Source: Lycium barbarum
Taxonomy: Eukaryota; Streptophyta; Magnoliopsida; Solanales; Solanaceae
Direction: 5' to 3'
DNA: 64,000 nt
Assembly: GCF_019175385.1 (NCBI RefSeq)
Contig: NC_083344.1
Location: 5,928,965 to 5,992,964, forward strand
Positions within the stretch are counted from its first letter, which is position 1. Every line of letters begins with the position of its first letter. Below are positions 11,040 to 23,200 of the stretch, piece by piece. The notes beneath the pieces were generated by a model, which was not told where the DNA came from, searched no databases, and was given only the letters and a program-made list of their open reading frames with translations. Both the position numbers and the translations under genes were made by a program.

Positions 11040-12478
11040 TCAATTGCAGAACTGAATGAGGTTCTCACGAAGCTCGACCATATAGCTACAAATGTAGCCA
11101 GCTGAAAGTTGGGCCAAATTCAGCTTGAATCGGTGCACAAGCGATCGTATCAAGAGCTCAAGGACTTGATAGAGGATGGACGACAACAAGATAAGGGAAA
11201 ATCAGTGGCTCCGGTGACCGAAGTGAGCCAGGAATTGTATTCACCAACGGAAGGACCATTTCGTATCCCAAGTATAATTTCTCCTAGATTGCCTAGTTTG
11301 AATTACATACCCATAACCCCAAGTTCATCTCAAACTTCAGCTGCTACAAATCAAACACTCCCCAAACCCTTATCTCACTCTCAACCATTATTCACCTCCA
11401 TTCCCATCGTCACTAGCTCAATTCCATATATGCCGATCCAAACCCTAGGTCACTCTCCAAATTACCATAACCCTTTCCCTTCTTTAGGAATATTTCATAC
11501 TTAAAACCCTTACCCTATATTCCCAACACAAGGATATAACCCCCAAACCCCATATCAATTCCAAAATCATTGTCTAAACCTAACTACTGCTTCATTTCAT
11601 ACCTAATTTCACATCCTTTAGAACCACACCCATCACAACCAGCATATTCCTAATTCTTAAAAGTTAACCCGTTTATCCAGATTTGAATTTCATAAATTTA
11701 ATGGCAAGGGTTTCACAAATTGGTGGTATAGAGTGGAGCAATTTTTTCCCCTTGATAAAGTACAACCTGGCCAAAAAGTAACAGTGATAGCTATTCACTT
11801 AGAAGATATTGCTCTTCAATGGCATCAAGCCTATATGAAGAGCAGAGCTCATCTACCACCCCTACTTGGGATAAATAACTATTTGCTTTAGCTAATAGAT
11901 TTGGGGCTGAATACGATGAACCTATGACTGAATTGTTAAAAGTGAAACAGACTGGTAGTGTGCTTGAATTTCAGGAAGTTTTTGATAGGAGGATGACTAG
12001 ATTGAATTTGGATCCAGGTCATGCTATTAGTGTATTTTTAGAAGGATTAAAATCGGAATTGGGTGATGTTGTTAGGATACATAGACCTTATTCCTTACCA
12101 CAAGCATACCATATTGCTAGATTGCAATCTATATACATGAAATAAGCCAAAGCCTTGAAATGGCCTATTAGCCATTCTTCCCACACTAAACCAGTTACTA
12201 CTCCTACTACGCATTGGCCAAAACCTCCTAATCCAACTTCTGATGATAAACCAAGAAGAAGAAGATTAACACCAGCAGAATTAAGTGAGAAGAGGGCTAA
12301 GGGTCTTTGCTATGGTTGTGATGAGAAATATCTTCCAGGTCATGTGTGTAAATCAAGAACCCAGGTGTTTGTATTGGAGGTAGGAGATGAAGAGGTTATT
12401 GATGAAGAATTAGTGCTTATAACACATGAGCAATTGGGTCTAGCTCAACAAGGCATTGAACACTGTGAAATATCCTGA
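11040..12478 (+). pseudogene. gag (capsid/nucleocapsid) of the chromovirus element, broken
   Basis: Codes for the structural protein that packages element RNA. Visible parts in order: an N-terminal region (11109-11504), a Pro/Ser/Thr-rich linker, the retrotransposon gag domain around 11690-12145 (FHKFNGKGFTNWW, then LEFQEVFDRRMTRL and IARLQSIY), and near 12305-12350 the zinc knuckle CYGCDEKYLPGHVC, whose Cys and His ligands are intact. Stops and frameshifts occur near 11100, 11504, 11640, 11880 and 12145, so no full-length protein can be made. Confidence 0.7.
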
Positions 12479-12514
12479 CAAGCTCTAAATGGCACTAACG
12501 GGTGTCACACTCGA

Positions 12515-14604
12515 AAGGTGTATAATTATTGTCATCAGAGAAGCCTTAATATTCTGATTGAAAGTGGGTCAAACCATAATTTAATTGACAATGCATTAGT
12601 TACTAAGATAGGTTGGAAGGTTGAACTATTGAATCCACCTTTACAGGTAGGTGTAGCTGATAGTAACTCTATTCTGGTGACTAGTTGTTGCATGGGGTGG
12701 AATGGTTATTGAATGGTGTGGTGTTCAAAGCCAACTTCTTATTGTTACCCCTAGGCTCTAATAATATGGTTCTAGGTGTTCAGTGGCTCAGTGGCTATGT
12801 ACCTTGGGTGGTGAGAAGGGGGACATATTATTCAACTTTAGGGCCCTTACTATAAAGTTTAAATATGAGGGCAATGTGCATACCTTACATGTAGTGGAAT
12901 CCAAACTGAGCGTGGTGGATGCTAGTGCCTATCAAGAGTGAGGACTCACCTCTTGAAGTAGTTGCTGTTTTAGATGAGTTCCAAGAACTTTTCAGTGAAC
13001 CTCAAGGGTTACCCCTTTTAGAGCCACTTTTGATCACTACATTGCATTGATTGATGGGGCAAAACCAGTTAACAATAGACCTTGTAGATACTCCCCTGTC
13101 TAGAAAGATATTGAAAAGATGGTATAAGAACTTTGGCTTAAGGATTGATACAACATACTAGCAGTCCCTTTGCTTCTCCAGTGGTGCTCGTAGTAAGAAA
13201 AATGGTAGTTGGAGGATGTGTGTTTATTATTGATCCTTTAATCAAGTTACTATTAAAGAAAAATTTCCCTATTCCACTTATTAAGGAACTGTTGGATGAG
13301 ATTGCAGTATCCAAGATATATTCTATGATAGATTTAAGAGTAGGGTACCATCAAATTAGAATGTCTCCCGCAGATGTCCATAAGACTGCTTTCAAGACAC
13401 ATTCAGGGCATTTTGAGTATCTTGTAATGCCTTTTGGATTAACAAATGCACTATCTACCTTCCAAGGTCTGATGAACTAGATTTTTCAGAAACACTTGAG
13501 GAAGTTCATCCTTGTCTTTTTTTGATAACATTCTTGTCTTCAGTAAAAGCATGGAAGAACATTAGGTTCACCTCAAACTCACTTTTGAATTGTTGTTACA
13601 AAACAAGTTGTATGCCATGAGGTCAAAATGTGTGTTTGCAGCCACTACTGTTGAATATTCACTATATCTCTGCCTTGGGAGTTGCAACTGATCCAAAGAA
13701 GATTCAAGCAATTCAGGCTTTGTCCACTCTTACTACTCTCAAGCATTTAAGAGGGTTTTTGGGACTAGCAGGGTACTATAAGAGGTTTATTAGCAGATAT
13801 AGAATCATTAGTAAACCACTCACTAATTTGTTCAAGAAGGATAGTTTTCACGGGACAGATTTAACTACTTCTGCTTTTGTTCAACTGAAGGATATGTTAA
13901 CATCAACACCGGTATTAGCACTACCCAATTTTCACATCACATTTATAGTGGAGACTGATTCTTGTGATATGGGTATAGGAGTTTTTTTGATGCAACTTGG
14001 ACACCCTATTACTTACCCTAGAAGGGGCTTATCATTAAGACACCAGGCACTCTCCGTCTAAGATAAAGAGCTCTAGGCATTGGTGATGGCTATTACCAAG
14101 TGGAACTAATATTTGATGGGCAGACACTTTGTTGTAAAGACTAATCAGAAAGCTCTCAAGTTTTTACTTGAGAAGAATTTGCACACTGATTCTCTGTTGA
14201 AATGGATCACAAAGTTAATGCAATTTGACTTTGTGATTGAGTACAAGAAAGGAAAGGAGAATAAGGCTGCTGATTCCTTATCTAGAGTGTCTGCAATTGA
14301 ATTTGCTGCTTTAACTCTATTCACTATGAGAACCAATTTGTTACAGTCTGGGATTGATAGTTGGGAGGCAGATCCTGAGCTACAAACTTTGATTCAACAA
14401 CTCCAATCTCAACCAGGAGGAATTAGAGGATTCAGCTACTCCAACCATCAACTCAGGAGGCATGGGAAGTTATTGGTAGGAGCTGATACCACTTTGAGGG
14501 TTGAAATACTTCAACTGTGGCATTGTTCTGCACAAGGGGATCATTTAAGTATTGATAATACTTATAGGAGAGTTGTTGTACTTTTTTTATTGGAAGGGAT
14601 TTAA
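12515..14604 (+). pseudogene. pol: protease, reverse transcriptase and RNase H of the chromovirus element, broken
   Basis: Protease near 12540-12620: the catalytic DSG is replaced by ESG (LIESGSNHNLID). RT: MIDLRVGYHQIRM (about 13325-13365) and MPFGLTNA (13430-13450) are clear, but the catalytic motif reads FDN rather than FDD and lies beyond a frameshift near 13515. RNase H / connection: LRGFLGLAGYYKRFI (13750-13790), the first acidic site as VETDSCDMGIG (13951-13980), and ADSLSR (14265-14285). Frame changes are frequent. This polyprotein segment would copy the element's RNA into DNA in the virus-like particle if intact; here it cannot. Confidence 0.75.
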
Positions 14605-15747
14605 AGATGATATTTCCAGCTTTGTGAAGCAGTGTGATATTTTTCAAATGAGTAAATATGACAATGCAGCTTATCCTGGGTTAATCCAACCCTTGGAAAT
14701 TCCTAGTACTGCTTGGAGTAGCATTAGTATATATTTCATTGAAGGACTACCAAGTCCAAGGGTAGGTCAGTTTTTTGGGTGGTGGTGGACCGGTTAACAA
14801 AATATGCTCATTTTGTTGCTCTGAGTCACCCTTACACAACAGTTGATATAGCTAGATTGTTCATGGAAAATATTTTTAGGTTGCATTGTGTGCCTTCAGA
14901 CATTGTGAGTGATAGGGACCCTATCTTCACCAGTAAGCTATGGCAAGAGCTCTTTTTCAATAAGAGGTGACTCTCAGTACTTCAACTGCTTACCACCCTC
15001 AATCAGATGGCCAAATTGAGGTGGTTAATAGATGCTTAAAGACTTATCTTAGGTGCTACTACTCAGAATCACCTACTGATTGGGCTCAATTTCTTATTTT
15101 TGCTTAATGGTGGTACAATACATTATTCCAATCTTCTATCCAGTGCACACCTTATGAGGCTCTTTATAGCCAACCTCCGCCTCTCTACCTTCTCTAGATG
15201 ACTGATGACTCTGAGTTGGAGGTAGTTGACAACGATTTAGTCACTAGAGAGTTCAAGTTCCAACTACTAAAGTATCATTTAACTATAGCACGATAAAGGA
15301 TGGTTTCACGAGCTAACAAACATAGAATCGACAGATAGTTCAGTTTAGGGAATTGGGTTTTCTTAAAAATGCAGCCCTACAGACAACTCACAATGACCAC
15401 CCATCATCTTAATAAGTTATCTTACAAATACTATGGTCCTTATATGATTACTAAGAGGATTGGTCCAGTTGGCTCTTCCTATTGAGCTCTTCATCCATTC
15501 CACCTTTCATGTCTTTGTGTTAAAGCCATGTCATGCTCTTCTAGATAAGATTCATCATCCACCAGTACTGGACATCACTAATATTTTTTATCCCAATCCA
15601 GTTACGATTCTGCAGCGCAGGACGGTTAAAAAAGGCAACAAAGCAGTGACACAATGGTTGATTCAGTGGGAGCATATCCCAGAAGGACATGCTACTTGGG
15701 AAGATGCTAACACCTTGAAGGCCAGGTTCCCTGACTTCCTTCCTTGA
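14500..15747 (+). pseudogene. pol: integrase and chromodomain of the chromovirus element, broken
   Basis: The zinc-binding HHCC region (near 14520-14650) is followed by the DDE core. The first catalytic Asp position reads ISIYFIEGLP, where ISIDFIEGLP is the usual form, so Asp became Tyr; the second (IVSDRDPIF, about 14900) and the Glu (GQIEVVNR, about 15010-15030) are present. At 15640-15745 the chromodomain TQWLIQWEHIPEGHATWED is well preserved; in this group it steers integration to heterochromatin by reading histone marks. Frameshifts near 14790, 14970, 15105 and 15200-15450. Confidence 0.75.
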
Positions 15748-15775
15748 GGTTAAGGGAGTTTTTTTAGGAGGGTAA

Positions 15776-16058
15776 TGATACGCGTTAGGAGAGTTTTACA
15801 ACATGCTTGCGGAATGGTACCAAGGTTGTTATGGTAGTTATGATTACTGTGAAAAGGAGAATTGTTGTTTAGTCCTTTTTAGTTTTGTTATTATTTTTAT
15901 TATTGTAGTTTAGTCCTTCGTAGGAGAGGCTATATTAGCTGTAACAGATATTGGAAAAAGTATGAATGAAGTCTTAGCTATTTTCCTTCTTCCTTTATGC
16001 AATTCCTTTTCTCTTCTTAGTTGCTTTCTTCTTAAATTTTCCTTGCAAATCTGCATCA
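15776..16058 (+). repeat. 3' LTR of the chromovirus element
   Basis: 283 bp, TGATACGCGTTAGG to CTGCATCA, preceded by a purine-rich tract (AGGAGGGTAA, 15766-15775) that serves as polypurine tract. Followed by the right-hand ACCTT target duplication. Confidence 0.88.
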
Positions 16059-16063
16059 ACCTT

Positions 16064-17055
16064 CTTAGTAGGAAGAATATCTGGGAAAACCTTGTGAATG
16101 TATCATATCACGTTCCGGTAATGCCAACTCTTTTGGCCTTGCTCTCAAATTCAAAGGCTTAAGGATTTAAAAAATTTATTCTCAGGTTATGATTTTGGAT
16201 GTCAAAATTCATCACTAATATGTATTATCGACATGCAGCATGAATGTGCTTGGTGAGAACAGCGAAGAGAGAAAGATAAAATGGAAAAGTTTAAGGCCTA
16301 AAATGGAGAAGATTGGAGCATAATTCATTAGTAAAATATTATTATATTATGTAATTAAGGAAAATTACCTTAAATAATTGTAAATAAGACTTAAAAATAG
16401 GTTATCTGTGTAAAATTAATATATTAGGCCCATGCATAGTATGGGCTTCCATTTACTAATAGTTGTAATATGTGAGAGTATCCCACATCGATGACACAAA
16501 GTCATTTTGTTGGTTTACTTACGCCAAACTCATTTAAATCTAATAAAATGAACAATTGACATATTTAAAACAGAAAAGGGCCAAATATACCCCTCCTTAT
16601 ACTTTGGATCCAAATATACCCCTGTCGTTATACTGTGGGTTCAAATATACCCCTCATCCGTTAAAGTTATCCAAGATGAACACTTTTGATGAGGTGGATG
16701 CCACGTGACATGCCACCTCAGCACCCCTAACCCATTTTACCCCTCCTTCTATTTATTCTCCCACCACTAAAATTTCCTTTCCCTCCACCACCATTGCCAG
16801 ATCATTGGGGTAGATTTTGGTGAAATACTGCAAGCTCACAGACAAATTTGGGGGCATCTGTATTAATAGCAGCAGAGGTAATATTTTTGGGCAATACTTG
16901 AATCGGTGTAAGTTGGTTGACCTTGGGTTTAAGGGAGCATATACTTGGACCAACAAACACCATATTAGCAAACAAACTCTAATCCTTTGGATAGCTTCCT
17001 TGAAAATGAATAATGGATATCCCACTACCCGATGCCACTATCACACACCAACTAG
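16064..17055 (+). mobile_element. Decayed LINE, continuation (ORF2 endonuclease region)
   Basis: 16064-16160 continues the reading interrupted by the Ty3 insertion (LLSRKNIWENL). 16805-17055 shows further endonuclease-domain pieces on the plus strand: GNIFGQYLNRCKLVDLGFKGAYTWTNK in shifted frames, matching the plant LINE pattern NLIDLGFKGPKFTWTN. Between them (16160-16800) lies unrelated AT-rich DNA containing three copies of CAAATATACCCCT (16583-16650) and a GCCACGTGACATGCCACCTCA segment, probably another insertion whose ends I could not define. Confidence 0.6.
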
Positions 17056-17531
17056 GGGTGAGCATGGTACGGTATTAGAAACTTCCGTACGGAAATGTCG
17101 GTTTTCAATTTTTAAAAATACTATATCATTATCATACCAAATTAATTCGGTATGAATCGGTATTTTTAAGTTCGGTTTCGATATTTTGCGGTACGGTAAA
17201 TTGGCACCATAGTTTGTTCGACTTCGACTTACATATACTAATATAATAGAGAATTATGACTTCGTCTATTCGAGAAACGTCTCAATTATATCCTACTAAC
17301 ACCTTACACATGCAACAATATTCAAAAGAAAGTATAAGCAATCCCTTTCAAAGATCAATTACACAAAAAGGGCCTTCTTTCAATCAAGATAGAGCAGTTA
17401 AAGTTCTAACGTCTAAACAATTAGCTTTTACTAATACTAGTTTATAGATTTGTTAGTAATATAATACTAAGAGTAGTCAAAATTCCAACGTCTAAACAAT
17501 TTGTACTAATATTAGTTTATATATTTGTTAC
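17056..17531. other. MITE-like sequence and Athila target flank
   Basis: Starts with AGGGGTGAGCATGGTACGG and a TTCGGTATGAATCGGTATT block, a sequence type widespread as a non-autonomous (possibly hAT) element in Solanaceae. 17400-17530 contains two imperfect copies of AAGTTCTAACGTCTAAACAATT. The last five bases (GTTAC, 17527-17531) are the left target duplication of the Athila element. Confidence 0.35.
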
Positions 17532-18634
17532 TGATACACTCAAATTACACCTATTAATGGCGTAAAGCGGACGTTGTCAAATATAGTAACCCAAACAAGG
17601 TTGGGTCGAATCCCACAGGGAATATGGAGAGACAAAGGTAGTAATTATATGCGATACTAGTCTTTAAAGGCTTTAATCCTATTCCGAATATTTTGAAAAG
17701 AGATTTGGTTTGTGTTCGCTATTTTGAAGTGTTTGGAATTTGTTTGGATTTGGAGAACCAAAGTTGTTTCCCCGCGATGATTAGATGTTATGCTATGGGT
17801 GTCAATATGATATATTTCTAATGGGTCGGGGTCATGTATGCACTTAATCTCTAATGCACTTTCTAATATTTTTCAATAGTGAGAGAGTATTTCTTTTCAT
17901 GATTTTCCCAAATGCAGAAAAGTTGTAAATAAGATTGATTAAATATGCCAAGTAAAACTCATCTTATCCCTAAGCGAATTCATTAAACGAGGGTTAGCGC
18001 CCCGAGTCCTTGTTATATTATTTCAAATCACACCCTAGTTCATCTTTCCAAATAAACTAGGATTTATGCATGAACAAGTGTTTGCAACCACTAATGAACA
18101 ATGAATACGAAAAATAATAAAACACATCACAACCCATTATATATATATAAAATGTTAGACACCCATTACATAGCACTCATCATTTGGGTCCACAACTTTG
18201 ATTTAAGAAACTACTCACCCATTATGGTCTCAAAAGTAGTAAGCAATAAATGAGACATAATGCTTATAAAGTGTAATAAAGATGATGGAAAATGAAATCT
18301 TGTTGTCTTCACTAAGCTCCAAAAGGAGAGTATTCAATGCTCACCCACCAATGGAACTTTGTTCACGTGGTTACTATAAAATCTGACTGCTAAAAGAAAA
18401 CCTAAAATGTTCTTTAAATAGGCTCCAAAAACGCATAGCAGCAACTGACAAAATTGCCCCCGATAGCAAGATCGACGGACCGTCATTCGTTCGACGATCC
18501 GTCGATTTCTCCGTCCTTTGTACCTTCAGTAATGTATTCCATTCGACGGTGCCGTCGACCAGTTCGATGGTCCGTCGAGTATTCTGTATTTTAGTAAAAA
18601 GGCGTCGAATGTGCCACAAATCCGTGGCACATCA
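17532..18634 (-). repeat. 3' LTR of the Athila element
   Basis: 1103 bp. On the minus strand it begins TGATGTGCCACGG and ends GTGTATCA. It is highly similar to the 5' LTR but lacks about 300 bp present there (around 31890-32200) and has only a short AT run where the 5' LTR has a long one. It carries palindromic units of the CGACGGnCCGTCG type near 18470-18590. Confidence 0.9.
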
Positions 18635-19276
18635 ACACCCCCAACTTAGGATCTTTGCTTGTCCTCAAGCAAGTCAGACAAAAAAACCACAAAATAAAAT
18701 TACAACTATGCTAAAAATAAAGTAAAAGTGACTACAATGGTGCTTGCTCATCGCTACCGGCATGTGCGTTTTTCAAATCAACTCCCTCTTTCCTCATTCC
18801 CAAACAGGGTTCTTTTAAAACAAACTTATTAGAATTGACCATGACGCTTCGATCGATGACATCACATTATTAGAAGCATTTATGCGTGCGAGTATTCACC
18901 ATTATGCCGTCACTTAGATTAGAGAATGTCCCACACACAATTTTACAATAAGAATCGGGACAAGGATGGATGAGAATAGAAAGAACTCGCCCTCACAAAG
19001 AAGTTCATGATTTACAAGTGCAGATACCATATGCTTGCCTTTAATTTCAATGCCTAACACTTTCGGATGGTTCAGTTGTGATCACTATAGGACTTGTTTT
19101 TGGTTTGTAATGTAGGCTCGGGGACGGGTAGGATACTCATTTGGGAATTAGTGACTCATCCTCCTCAACACTACAGATTTTGACCTTTTTTCTCATGCCT
19201 AATCTATCCATTCTTCAACTCATGACTAAGATGTGATTTTACTCTTACTAGAATTTACAATATTTTTATGAGACAA

Positions 19277-19322
<46 letters not shown>

Positions 19323-20230
19323 AAGCTATATATATATATACACACATTTTTTTTAATTAAACTTTTCTCAAATTTAATCCTCTATCACATCCAGTTCTCG
19401 ACTATGCAACTCACACACCCCCAGCTTTAGGCTCATGGCCTTTACTTCACACATATACCACCCCCAGCTCAGGCGATTTGCCTCTTTTCTCTAGTAGTGT
19501 CAAGGAGGGCACGGGTGCAAAGATAGAATGAATTCATGAAGTGGGGACAAGGTTTGTTACGGCTAATCAAGAGAAAAAGTCAAAGGCTCAACGTGGGAAC
19601 TAGTAATATTCATATAGAACAGGTTTTGGGCTTTTTAAGGCTGACGTGACTATTTAGAAGGAAAGCCTATGATCACTTCACAACCAGCTATCCTAAGCGA
19701 TATAGCACGACCTAGCAGGAAAGTTCTGGATCCACGTATGCTAACAATGAACAAAAGAAGTTCTCACACTCACAATGGCATAAGGATTTGAACACTCAAT
19801 TCATACACTCTAATATCTATGATGTCACAAAAAGAATCATACATTTCATTACAACCTGAGATACTCAATAAACTTTCGGAGGGGTCAATTTCAAATCAAT
19901 GCATTTTCAAGTTCACAAATATTCTTTTTCATTCAAAATTCATGCCAAAAGTTCAAAATGCAACAATCATGAAAGTCACAATTACTTTAAATAAAATTTA
20001 ACAAATATATACTACAAGGTACATCAGGTTACCCCACCCCCAGCAAAAAGAGGATGCATTGTCCCCAATGCATCAAAAAATTATACCATCACCCCATGGT
20101 GAAGGGGCCATCCTGAAATGCTCTAATCCTGCTGTTGCTGCTGAGGTGTCTCCTCCGCAGCAGTGTGAATGGGAGCCCTCTCCACTGCTAGCTCAGTGGG
20201 CTGAAGAGGTAGAGCTGACTGACTCTGTGG
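18635..20230 (-). other. 3' non-coding region and polypurine tract of the Athila element
   Basis: Between ORF3 and the 3' LTR. The polypurine tract is at 18635-18645 (GTTGGGGGTGT on the minus strand) directly before the LTR. A (TTA)n microsatellite occupies 19277-19321. Repeated C-rich words (CACCCCCAGCT at 19416-19470) occur. No ORF of note. Confidence 0.7.
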
Positions 20231-23200
20231 CTACATGTCCTGAGGAGTTATCGTGATCGGCCTGACTGGTGCTGGGATAGCACTAGTGTTGGAGGATGCG
20301 CCGGTGAACCTCATATCCAGGAGCGGCCGCCGAATACCCTCTTGAAGCTCGGGGTCTTCATCCTCATTATCCTCCTCCTCATCCTCATCATCAGCCAATG
20401 TGACAGGCCTCTTCCTCTTGCGACTTTCCCTAGGCCCATCCTCAGTCACCAAGTCAACTACTCTGATCAAATCAAAAATACTGGTGACCGGTGCAGGTGG
20501 TGTCGGGTCATCCACAATAACCTGCTCTCTTGTTCAAAAGGCCGCAATCTCAGCTCGGAGCTGGTCAAGCTCGGTCTTCAAATCTCCCGAAGTACCAGAC
20601 TCACTCTTCTTCTCAATAGTGAGTATCCGCATCTCTAAACTGTCAAGTCGTGCATTGACCCTAGCATGATGCCTCTCCATAGCCTCCAACTCCGGTGCAA
20701 TCTCTTTACGGACAAACCTACCCAACTGCTGTAATATCCGGGTCACCTGCTGATCAGCACGCTCTGCCTTGATTACAAACTCTCTGAAGTTAGCTCTGTT
20801 GAGGACAAAGAGATCCTTGGAAGCTGATACTGCGGCTGACGGAGGAATAGGAGATGCAGATGGAACAGCAGGCCGAGGTGGTGCCTCTGAAGAAGGGGTA
20901 GCATCAGCTACAGATGGTGTGGAGGCCTATGTTGTGGACAGTCCTTCCGTGCCTATATCGACTGTGCCCTGTGGTACTGAATCTATGACATGCTCAGCCT
21001 GCTCACCCATGAGATCTAGAAATGAAGTACTGGCGGGGAGAGTAGCTGCAAATGTATCAATGTGCCTAACCTGGGCCAACCTACACAACTGCGTGATAAG
21101 GCACGAGAATATCAAGGTTGTCGCCTCCTGTGGTACGCGTGCCCGAATGGCTCTACTGATCAGATCACCTAAGTTCATTGGGTACCTGGATAGCATGGCA
21201 GCCACAACCACTGCTCTGTCTGGCGTGACTATGTTATCTGCTCTCGTGGGCAGAACCCGATATATGACGAAATTCCACCAAAATTTAGCTTCCAAGCTGA
21301 TATCTGCCTTATGAATTTTGGCAGCCAAGTGTCTCACCCATGGGGCCTGGTCCGCTGGCCCTCTAGCCATCACCGTCGCAAACCATTCCCGTACAGATTG
21401 TTCAACCCTTCTTTCAAACTTATCATCATATTCCACTGTGGTCGGTGCCGCGAAGTCATCACCAAAATAAAACCTGTTGATTGTGTTGGCTGAGATGTCA
21501 ACATGGACACCCCTAACATACATTGTGTCTAATGGAGGGGCGACTTTCAAAGCTCTCTTGTTCTTGTGCCGCTGCTCGAGCATTACTCTATAGGTAGCAT
21601 AGAATTCCTGAACCATGGTCGGGAAATAATCCCCTGGAGGCTGTGTGAATGCCTCAAGATGATAGTGATGGATGAGATCAGTAATCCGAGGGTAGCTCTC
21701 TAAGTCGCTCATACTGATTTGTTCTTCTTCTTGAATATTTCTCCTCGGATTACCCCCGCTGAATGTAGTGGCCCCTTTTACATAGTACTTTCGGCACCCT
21801 TCATAGAGGAAGCGGATTGTAGCTATCTCCATTTTTTCCAGCCGCAGCCGCTCTTGCTCCTCATCTGAATTTCGCACCGGAGCGGCTGGTTGTTCTGTTG
21901 CTGCATCGCTTAAATTAGCGGATGTGGAGGATGAAGTCCCCTCTGCAGACTGAGAGGAGAGTAAAGTGGGTGATTCTTCTTGGGGAGTGGTGGTCTGTGC
22001 CCTCGATCTAGTCGTTGGGACTACCGCTTGACGTTCAGAGTCAGAGGGTTCATCCCTAAGAGTAAGGGTTGTTTGACCCCGACCTCGGCCTTTTTTGGGA
22101 CCACCACCTGATGTGCCGTGAATTTTAGCACATTTTATGCCATTGTAACTAGACATGTTGCTTGATTTTAAGTGTTTTTACATTGTTTCTTATGTTATTT
22201 TTGTGTTTTATAGGGTTGATTAACTAAGGATCGGAAATGAGAAGTAATGCTGAAAAAACAGACAAATTGGAGCTAAGCGACGCTCCGTAACTCATGTTAC
22301 GGACCGTAACAGGGTCCGTAACTCATGTTACGGTTCGTACCTTTGAACCGTAACAGGGCCTGAATTTGCAGAAAGTTTTCATTGAAACCATCAGTGTTAC
22401 GGTGGACTGTTACGGTCCGTAACTCATGTTACGGTCCGTAACATGTCATCGTAACATGAGCTAAATTTCCAGAGAGTTTCAATAAAACCTTCAGTGTTAC
22501 GGTTTAGTGTTACAGTCCGTAACTCATGTTACGGTCCGTAACCCTTCACCGTAACATCATCCAAAATTCCAGAGAGTTGCCAAGTAATTGTCACCACTTA
22601 CGCTTCAGAAGGACGGACCGTAACACAGGGTACGGTCCGTTGCATGGTGGCCGTAACGTCAAAGTGGTCAAATGACGAAATGAAGGACGGACCATAACCT
22701 GAGTTACGGTCCGTAACAATGCGGCGTAAGGGCATTTTTGTCCAGAAACTTGGCGCGATTTTTGGCTCTATAAATACATAATGTAGGGTTTTAATTCATC
22801 ATTCAGATTTTATTTTAGAGGCATAAACCCTAGGTTTTTAATCTTGAAGTGGTTGGAGCATTTAAGGCAACAACTTCACTCTCATTCCATCTTGTATTAG
22901 TATTGTAAGTGTATTATGTTAATCTTTAAGCTTTTTCTGTCAAGAAACATTATGAGTAGCTAATTTCAATTCTAAGGTTGTGAATCCCATGATTGGTATT
23001 ATGTGAATGGGTTTCTATTATTGATATATGCATAATGGTTGTTGTTATTTATTCTATCTTTGAGTTGTAACGTTGGGTAATGATTGCAAGCATTAGCCGA
23101 AGCCATTATATTGACTTTTCTTGAGAAAGAGAGTCAATATTGGTAAGATTGAATAACAATGACTCGAGGCGTTAACCCTCGTTTAATAGACTAACTTAGG

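Larger units (their letters stand above)
10726..16058 (+). mobile_element. Ty3 chromovirus-type LTR retrotransposon (Reina-like), complete but decayed
   Basis: Two LTRs (10726-11001 and 15776-16058) flank gag, protease, RT, RNase H, integrase and a chromodomain in the Ty3 order. A perfect 5-bp target duplication ACCTT (10721-10725, 16059-16063) proves a single insertion event, and joining the flanks restores a continuous LINE reading (YASNDLLSRK), so the target was the LINE endonuclease region. The small size (5.3 kb), short LTRs and chromodomain fit the Reina clade; clade is an inference. Multiple stops and lost catalytic residues make it non-autonomous. Confidence 0.88.

Noticed and set aside
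20769..21314. 181-codon plus-strand frame
   Set aside because: Antisense shadow of Athila ORF3, which has the domain-like content on the minus strand.
22270..22720. CRISPR-like array
   Set aside because: Short repeated palindromes in a plant LTR with irregular spacing and no unique spacers; nuclear plant DNA without cas genes.
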